NCBI GenBank assembly: GCA_041650355.1
Contig: JBAZLI010000035.1
Location: forward strand, 1 to 9,241
Source: Candidatus Micrarchaeia archaeon
GTDB lineage: Archaea; Micrarchaeota; Micrarchaeia; Anstonellales; Bilamarchaeaceae
Reading direction: 5' to 3'
Length of the DNA: 9,241 bases
Below the pieces are notes generated by a model that searched no databases, had not been told where the DNA came from, and saw nothing but the letters and a program-made list of their open reading frames with translations. The position numbers and the translations under genes are program-made. Positions 5,190-9,241 of the stretch are shown one piece after another. Every line of letters begins with the position of its first letter. The first letter of the stretch is position 1.

Positions 5190-6827
5190 CTAAAACTTGT
5201 ATTTGTAGCTTTCACGCACAAGAGGCCTCCATATTAGCTGGTTGGGAATCAATATTAATAATGTGATGCAGGAAACGGCGAGAAACACGCCGTCCAGGTT
5301 GCCTTGCACAGAGGACAGGGAAAGGAGATTCCCCAGGCCGGGCAAGTCGTAGGGCGTGCCTGCGGGGGAAATTATGAATTCGCTCACTATGCTCGCGTTC
5401 CAGCCTCCGCCGATTGCTTCCAGGGCGCCCACGAAAACTGCCGGCATTATTGCAGGTATGAGGAGGTGCCTAAGCCTTGAAATCGTCCCCATGTGGAGAA
5501 GTTTTGAGATGTCCATTATGTCGTCCGGTATGTTCTGGACTGCGCGGATGAGGTTGAAAAGGAGATACCATTGCATGCCTGTAAGGACCAGGAGCACTGA
5601 TGCGATTTCAAGGGCAGCCGGAAGCCCTATCCTGTCTCCAAGAGTTTGTATTACAACGACCACGAGGACCGGGAAGATGGAGACTGCGGGTATGGACTGC
5701 CCCAGGTCAAAAACAGGCATCATGAACTTCATGACGTTTTTGTTGCGGGCGAAAAACAAGGCGAAAAGCGAGGTCCAGAACAGGGCGATTGCAAACGCCA
5801 CCAGTATGCGGATTATCGAGCGTGCCATGAAAGAGAATATTGCGAAATCCTCTGCAAGGGAGGGGATGCGGAAGAGCAGGAAATAGAAAAATGCCAGTGC
5901 AACGCAGCCCGTGAGCACGTATGATGCAGTGCTGCTGACTGCTTCGTGCGAAGTGGAGCTCCACGGGGTCACCGAAAGCCAGTCGAGGATTTTTTGGGAC
6001 TTCGCCTGGAAGCGTTCCAGGAGCCTGGAAAAGCTGGAATAGCCGTCCTCGAGCAGGCGCACCAGCCGGCCGTTTTCGGCTTCTGCGTCTGCATCGACAG
6101 TTACTGGCTGTATGGAATACGCGCGCGCCTTGCGGAGCAGAGGCTGCCAGAAATAGAAATCCATCGCGAATACCAGGAACGCGAGCGCTATTATCCCTAT
6201 GAAGGAGTTGAGCAGATTGAAGGAGAATGCGGAGCGCGCTATGAATGCCCCCAGGCCCGGCAGGGCTATCTTTTCGTTTCCAAGGGCGAGGTATTCGCTT
6301 GCCACGAGGAAGTACCAGCCGCCCCCCCAGCCGGTTATGGAGCCGGATATGAATTGCGGGAGGGATATCGGGAGACAAACGTGTGTGAGGTAGCGGAAAC
6401 CGTTCAGGTTCATCAACTTTGCGAGGTCCCTTATGTCGCTCGTTATTGAGGAGCCGCTTTCCACTACCGCAAAGACCACGGCCCACGTCATGGATGTGAA
6501 GATGAGGAATATTGAGGAAAGCTCCTGGCCGAGCATGCCTCCGGGGAATGTGAGGACGAAAAACATTATGGCGAACGGGAAAAATCCCAGAATCGGGACT
6601 GCCTGGAGCACGTCAAGGACCGGGAATATGAATTCATAGGCTTTTTTGTTGTGTATGATGAGTATGCCGAAGATGAATGAGAACAGTATGGAAAGCGCGT
6701 ATGCGCTTGCCATGCGTATGAAGCTGCGGAAGGCGAAATAGATGAGCTCGAAGGCCTCCGGGCCCATTGCCAGGAAAGCAGCGGAGAAGAAGGCTACCAA
6801 TAAGAGCATGAAGTACCTTCTGCGCAT
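5190..6827 (-). CDS. Duplicated ABC transporter permease (two BPD_transp_1 domains fused)
   Basis: A single 545-residue membrane protein supplies both permease halves of an importer-type ABC transporter. Each half has several hydrophobic segments and an EAA-type coupling loop that contacts the ATPase: DIRDLAKLMNLNGFRYL near 131-147 and DIMDISKLLHMGTISRL near 436-452. Internal repeats confirm the duplication: LQAVPILGFFP against GQSIPAVSIFP, GGGWYFLVASEY against GGGWNASIVSEF, and LPGLG in both. A polar linker with acidic residues (about 240-290) joins the halves. This is the architecture of the anion-type duplicated permease family (COG4986, from memory). An upstream TTG at 6839 would add four residues, but the TATA box at 6850-6859 predicts transcription starting near 6830, so a nearly leaderless ATG at 6827 fits better. 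The ATPase follows after 8 bp. No substrate-binding protein is present nearby. Confidence 0.92.
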   Translation of the reverse strand: MRRRYFMLLLVAFFSAAFLAMGPEAFELIYFAFRSFIRMASAYALSILFSFIFGILIIHNKKAYEFIFPVLDVLQAVPILGFFPFAIMFFVLTFPGGMLGQELSSIFLIFTSMTWAVVFAVVESGSSITSDIRDLAKLMNLNGFRYLTHVCLPISLPQFISGSITGWGGGWYFLVASEYLALGNEKIALPGLGAFIARSAFSFNLLNSFIGIIALAFLVFAMDFYFWQPLLRKARAYSIQPVTVDADAEAENGRLVRLLEDGYSSFSRLLERFQAKSQKILDWLSVTPWSSTSHEAVSSTASYVLTGCVALAFFYFLLFRIPSLAEDFAIFSFMARSIIRILVAFAIALFWTSLFALFFARNKNVMKFMMPVFDLGQSIPAVSIFPVLVVVVIQTLGDRIGLPAALEIASVLLVLTGMQWYLLFNLIRAVQNIPDDIMDISKLLHMGTISRLRHLLIPAIMPAVFVGALEAIGGGWNASIVSEFIISPAGTPYDLPGLGNLLSLSSVQGNLDGVFLAVSCITLLILIPNQLIWRPLVRESYKYKF

Positions 6828-6849
6828 GAGGTAGAGCAACTGCGGGAAT

Positions 6850-6859
6850 CTTTATATTT
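6850..6859 (-). promoter_or_regulatory. TATA box of the transporter operon
   Basis: On the - strand this reads AAATATAAAG, in the 98-bp gap between phosphoglycerate kinase and the permease. It gives a predicted start near 6830, almost at the permease ATG. It indicates that the transporter is transcribed independently of the kinase gene upstream. Confidence 0.6.
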
Positions 6860-6861
6860 GT

Positions 6862-6910
6862 ATTTGCAATTATTTTGGCCCGGCGGGGCAATCTGCAAAT
6901 CCGGCCCGGC
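6862..6910. promoter_or_regulatory. Inverted and direct repeats upstream of the transporter promoter
   Basis: ATTTGCA (6862-6868) and TGCAAAT (6894-6900) are 7-bp inverted arms. GGCCCGGC occurs twice in the same orientation, at 6877-6884 and 6903-6910, 26 bp apart. All lie immediately upstream of the - strand TATA box, where an activator or repressor would bind. There is no direct evidence of protein binding. Confidence 0.4.
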
Positions 6911-6925
6911 TGGAGCCTGCTTGGG

Positions 6926-8119
6926 TCAGATTGCGAATTTGCCTGCGTTGTCCCTCAGCCCCTTCAGCCCTGGCAGCTCGTTCCCGCTCAGGTATTCCAC
7001 CAGAGCTTTGCCCGAAAGCGAGATGTATCCGAACTTCTCCTTCGGGATTTTGAATTTTTCAATCGCGGTTATCGTGTGCCCTCCGCCCACCAGGGAGAAG
7101 CCCGGGGCCCGGGAAATAGTTTCCAGGACGTGCCTTGTGCCGAACTCGAATTCCTTCTGTTCGTAAACTCCAGCTGGGCCGTTCACGAATATGAAATCCG
7201 AGTCGAGGATTATCTCCTTGTACCTGAGCAGGGTATTTTCGCCTATGTCGAATATCATGCCGCGGTCTATTTCATTCACATTGCAGTCCACGCGCTTGCC
7301 CAGCACGTTAAGCCCCACGTCAACAGGGACCACTATTTTGTCCTTGTGCTTTTCGAGCATTTTCTTCGCTCCTTCAGCGTGCTTTACCAGATCCGTCTTC
7401 ACCAGGTAATCCAGGGATTCGCCTATCTTGTGGCCCTGCGCGTAGATGAAAAGGATTGAGAGGGCCCCGCCCAGGAGTATTTTGTTCACCCTTCCGCTCG
7501 CGAGCCAGCGCTCCATGACCCTGAACGAATCCTCCACTTTCGAGCCTCCGAAGAAGAACGTGATGTTTTCCGCGCCGTCCATCAGCTTGAGGGCTTCGAG
7601 CTCGTCGCTCAGGACTTTTCCTGCCGCGCTCGGAAGGCAGTTCGTGAAGCCCACTACGCTCGCGTGGGAGCGGTGCGCGACTGAGAGCGAATCAAGGATG
7701 AAGTAATGGCCGAGAGGCGCGAGCGCCCGCACCACTTCGGGGACTTCGCTTCCGGATTTGGTTTCGTCAGGAAGAATGCGCACGTTGTTGAGCAGCAGGA
7801 CCTCGCCATCCCTCAGCTGGGCTATAGCTTTCTGGGCCTTTTCCCCTGCGACATCGTCCACGTAATAAACAGGCGTCCCGAGCTCCTTTTCAAGAAGCTT
7901 CGCGTGCTGCTCCAAGGCGATGAAGTCGTCTTCGCCCGCCCTGCCCTGGTGGGCCAGGAGGACCACTTTCGCGCCAGCGTCGCGCAGGCCTGCTATGCTT
8001 TTCGCGTGCGCGAGTATGCGCGGATTGGACTGCACCTTCCCGCCTTCCACCGGCGAATTGATGTCTATGCGCTTGAACACCACTTTCCCTTTCAACGGGA
8101 GCTCGTTGTATTTTCTCAT
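6926..8119 (-). CDS. pgk: Phosphoglycerate kinase, archaeal type
   Basis: The enzyme interconverts 1,3-bisphosphoglycerate plus ADP with 3-phosphoglycerate plus ATP, in cytoplasmic glycolysis or gluconeogenesis. The 397 residues are close to the 400-410 typical of archaeal forms. Recognisable motifs are RIDINSPV (17-24), the substrate-site arginine at R34, AHQGR (56-60), NNVR (111-114), AHRSHAS (148-154), FGGSKVEDS (190-198), GGALSILF (217-224), VPVDV (264-268), NGPAGVYE (313-320) and GGGHT (345-349). GGGHT is the archaeal version of the glycine-rich phosphate loop. AAGGTG ends 7 nt before the ATG and acts as the ribosome-binding site. A TATA-like TTTTTTATT (8168-8176, - strand) lies at the right distance upstream. 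Departures from common forms include NNVR instead of ENVR and SVAHRSH preceded by LDSL rather than NDAF. The fold and active-site residues appear intact. Confidence 0.95.
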   Translation of the reverse strand: MRKYNELPLKGKVVFKRIDINSPVEGGKVQSNPRILAHAKSIAGLRDAGAKVVLLAHQGRAGEDDFIALEQHAKLLEKELGTPVYYVDDVAGEKAQKAIAQLRDGEVLLLNNVRILPDETKSGSEVPEVVRALAPLGHYFILDSLSVAHRSHASVVGFTNCLPSAAGKVLSDELEALKLMDGAENITFFFGGSKVEDSFRVMERWLASGRVNKILLGGALSILFIYAQGHKIGESLDYLVKTDLVKHAEGAKKMLEKHKDKIVVPVDVGLNVLGKRVDCNVNEIDRGMIFDIGENTLLRYKEIILDSDFIFVNGPAGVYEQKEFEFGTRHVLETISRAPGFSLVGGGHTITAIEKFKIPKEKFGYISLSGKALVEYLSGNELPGLKGLRDNAGKFAI

Positions 8120-8167
8120 GCGGACACCTTTGCGGGCAAAAATAGCAAATGAAATTCAGGGGTGAAG

Positions 8168-8176
8168 AATAAAAAA
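8168..8176 (-). promoter_or_regulatory. TATA-like element of phosphoglycerate kinase
   Basis: On the - strand this reads TTTTTTATT, centred about 53 bp upstream of the ATG at 8119. It predicts a start near 8147 and a leader of about 28 nt containing the ribosome-binding site. It is a weak match, but the only candidate in the divergent gap. Confidence 0.35.
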
Positions 8177-8205
8177 CCAACTGATGGAGCGTGCGGAAGC
8201 GAGGG

Positions 8206-8214
8206 GATATAAAG
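8206..8214 (+). promoter_or_regulatory. TATA box of the ankyrin-repeat gene
   Basis: GATATAAAG predicts a start near 8235, leaving a 20-nt leader that includes the GGAGG ribosome-binding site. A second AT-rich site, AATTTATAAC at 8229-8238, is too close to the start codon to be the TATA box. Confidence 0.55.
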
Positions 8215-8242
8215 GTTCTATGCGTTGTAATTTATAACTTTT

Positions 8243-8247
8243 GGAGG
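8243..8247 (+). promoter_or_regulatory. Shine-Dalgarno site GGAGG of the ankyrin-repeat gene
   Basis: A perfect GGAGG with 7 nt to the ATG at 8255 fixes the start of the ankyrin gene. It is the strongest ribosome-binding site in the window. Confidence 0.85.
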
Positions 8248-8254
8248 TTTTTGC

Positions 8255-9241
8255 ATGAAGCAGATTGGAAAGAATCCTGAAGCGCTGGACTCTTCGGGCC
8301 GGATAACCAAAGTCCGGAACATGTGGAAACGCACTATGCGGTTTTTGCAGGGAAAGCACAGGCTGGACAAGGAGCTCATATGCGTGCTGAAGGACAAGGA
8401 ACTGACCAACGAGCAAAGGATGTGCAAGGTAAAGGAACTTATTTATGACGGGGCAGACCCGAACGCAAAAACCAAGAAGGAAAGGAGCGCGCTCGTGCTT
8501 GCGGCGAACTGGAACATGCGCGAGATTGCGGAGTTCCTGATTCAGAGCGGCGCGGACGTGAATATGCGGGATGGAAGCGGACGGAATGCGCTCATGCTTG
8601 CATGCAGGAAGGGCCATGAGGGCATGGCCGGGCTCCTGCTGGAACATGGCGCGGAAATTGATGCGCAAAACGTGAGGGGATGGACTGCGCTCATGCTCGC
8701 CGCGCGGAAGGGAAAAAGCAGGACTGTGAAGATGCTGATAAATGCCGGAGCGAACTTGGAGGCGAGAAACCGCGACGAAGAAACCGCGCTTCTGATAGCC
8801 GTAGGTGCCGGGCATTTCAGTTCGATGTGCGAGATTATCGAGGCGGGCGGAGATGTGAACGCAAGCTACAGCAAAGGCAGGAATGCGCTTCTGCTCGCAG
8901 CTGAACGCGGGGACGCGGAATGCATTAGATTTCTCGTGGAAAAAGTCGCGGACATTGACGCCAGGGACAAGGAAGGGGCGAGCCCGCTCGCAGTGCTGGT
9001 CGGGAAAGGGGAGCTGGAGTTGGCCAGACTGCTGGTGGAAAGAGGGGCGAACGTCAATCAGGAAGACAAGGAAGGGGCGAGCCCGCTCATAAGGGCGGTA
9101 AATTCCGGGCTCGCCGAGATGGCAGCCTTCCTCCTGGAAAAAGGCGCCAAATCCAACAAGCAGGATGGAGCCAGGAGGACCGCGCTCGCGATTTGCGCGA
9201 AAGAAGGGTTTGTGGAGATTGCGCGAATTATTATTGAATAC
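8255..9241 (+). CDS. Ankyrin-repeat protein, 5' part (runs off the right edge)
   Basis: The frame is open from the ATG at 8255 to the last base, giving 329 residues with no stop, so the C-terminus is missing. A basic N-terminal region (1-35) shows no signal peptide or membrane segment. A half repeat ending in YDGADPNA (64-71) acts as cap. Seven full 33-residue ankyrin repeats follow, starting near residues 72, 105, 139, 172, 205, 238 and 271, and an eighth (from about 304) is cut by the window edge. Consensus marks recur: ALMLAARKG, LLLEHGAEIDA, LVERGANVN. Repeats 6 and 7 share DKEGASPL encoded by identical DNA. Ankyrin arrays bind other proteins and have no catalytic role. The partner is unknown, and any effector domain may lie beyond the edge. 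The gene is divergent from phosphoglycerate kinase with a 135-bp shared gap. Arginine codons are more mixed (CGG, CGC, AGG) than in ABCE1 or TFB, where AGG dominates. Confidence 0.93.
   Translation, partial: MKQIGKNPEALDSSGRITKVRNMWKRTMRFLQGKHRLDKELICVLKDKELTNEQRMCKVKELIYDGADPNAKTKKERSALVLAANWNMREIAEFLIQSGADVNMRDGSGRNALMLACRKGHEGMAGLLLEHGAEIDAQNVRGWTALMLAARKGKSRTVKMLINAGANLEARNRDEETALLIAVGAGHFSSMCEIIEAGGDVNASYSKGRNALLLAAERGDAECIRFLVEKVADIDARDKEGASPLAVLVGKGELELARLLVERGANVNQEDKEGASPLIRAVNSGLAEMAAFLLEKGAKSNKQDGARRTALAICAKEGFVEIARIIIEY
8966..9088 (+). repeat. 24-bp direct repeat in adjacent ankyrin units
   Basis: An identical 24-base stretch occurs at 8966-8989 and 9065-9088. The copies are 99 bp apart, exactly one 33-codon ankyrin unit, and both encode DKEGASPL. 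The rest of the two units differs clearly at the protein level. Confidence 0.95.

Noticed and set aside
4540..5193. Open frame of 217 codons on the + strand across the ATPase gene
   Set aside because: The - strand frame has every ABC ATPase motif. The + frame is its complement, with no recognisable family.
5707..6486. Second - strand frame inside the permease gene
   Set aside because: It overlaps a membrane protein with clear internal duplication and EAA loops. The alternative frame is Arg/Pro/His-rich and without motifs.
8224..8238. Near-palindrome GTTGTAATTTATAAC in the ankyrin leader
   Set aside because: One mismatch, AT-rich and short; symmetry of this level is expected by chance in such a promoter region.

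Overview
The window is a gene-dense stretch of an archaeal chromosome. Archaeal markers are a transcription factor B (TFB) gene, an ABCE1/RLI ribosome-recycling ATPase, an archaeal-type phosphoglycerate kinase, TATA-box promoters upstream of most genes, a T-rich archaeal terminator and a probable C/D-box guide RNA. Base composition is fairly GC-rich, with heavy use of AGG and ATA codons. This would suit a Micrarchaeota- or Diapherotrites-like (DPANN) genome, but the lineage is a guess from style and not proven by the sequence.

Layout. On the + strand: the 3' part of a MacB/FtsX-type ABC permease (1-651), ABCE1 (756-2528), TFB (2732-3640), a T-rich terminator followed by a probable C/D-box sRNA (about 3701-3770), and a small stand-alone AAA_assoc_C-type protein (3885-4373). 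Convergent to that, on the - strand and transcribed right to left: phosphoglycerate kinase (8119-6926), then a duplicated (two-domain) NitT/TauT-class permease (6827-5190) and its ATPase (5181-4441). On the + strand, divergent from the kinase, an ankyrin-repeat protein starts at 8255 and runs off the right edge. No gap longer than about 245 bp lacks a gene.

How the parts relate. ABCE1, TFB and the sRNA belong to translation, transcription and (by inference) rRNA modification. The permease and ATPase form one transporter operon with its own promoter. The family domain normally fused to the C-terminus of such ATPases appears here as a separate convergent gene, so the transporter looks like a split version of the bacterial arrangement. 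No substrate-binding protein is visible.

Most notable: the C/D sRNA candidate, whose D guide is complementary to a conserved 23S rRNA motif; the split ATPase/AAA_assoc_C arrangement; strong dyad symmetries in the TFB promoter and leader; and a large ankyrin-repeat protein with a 24-bp identity between adjacent repeats.
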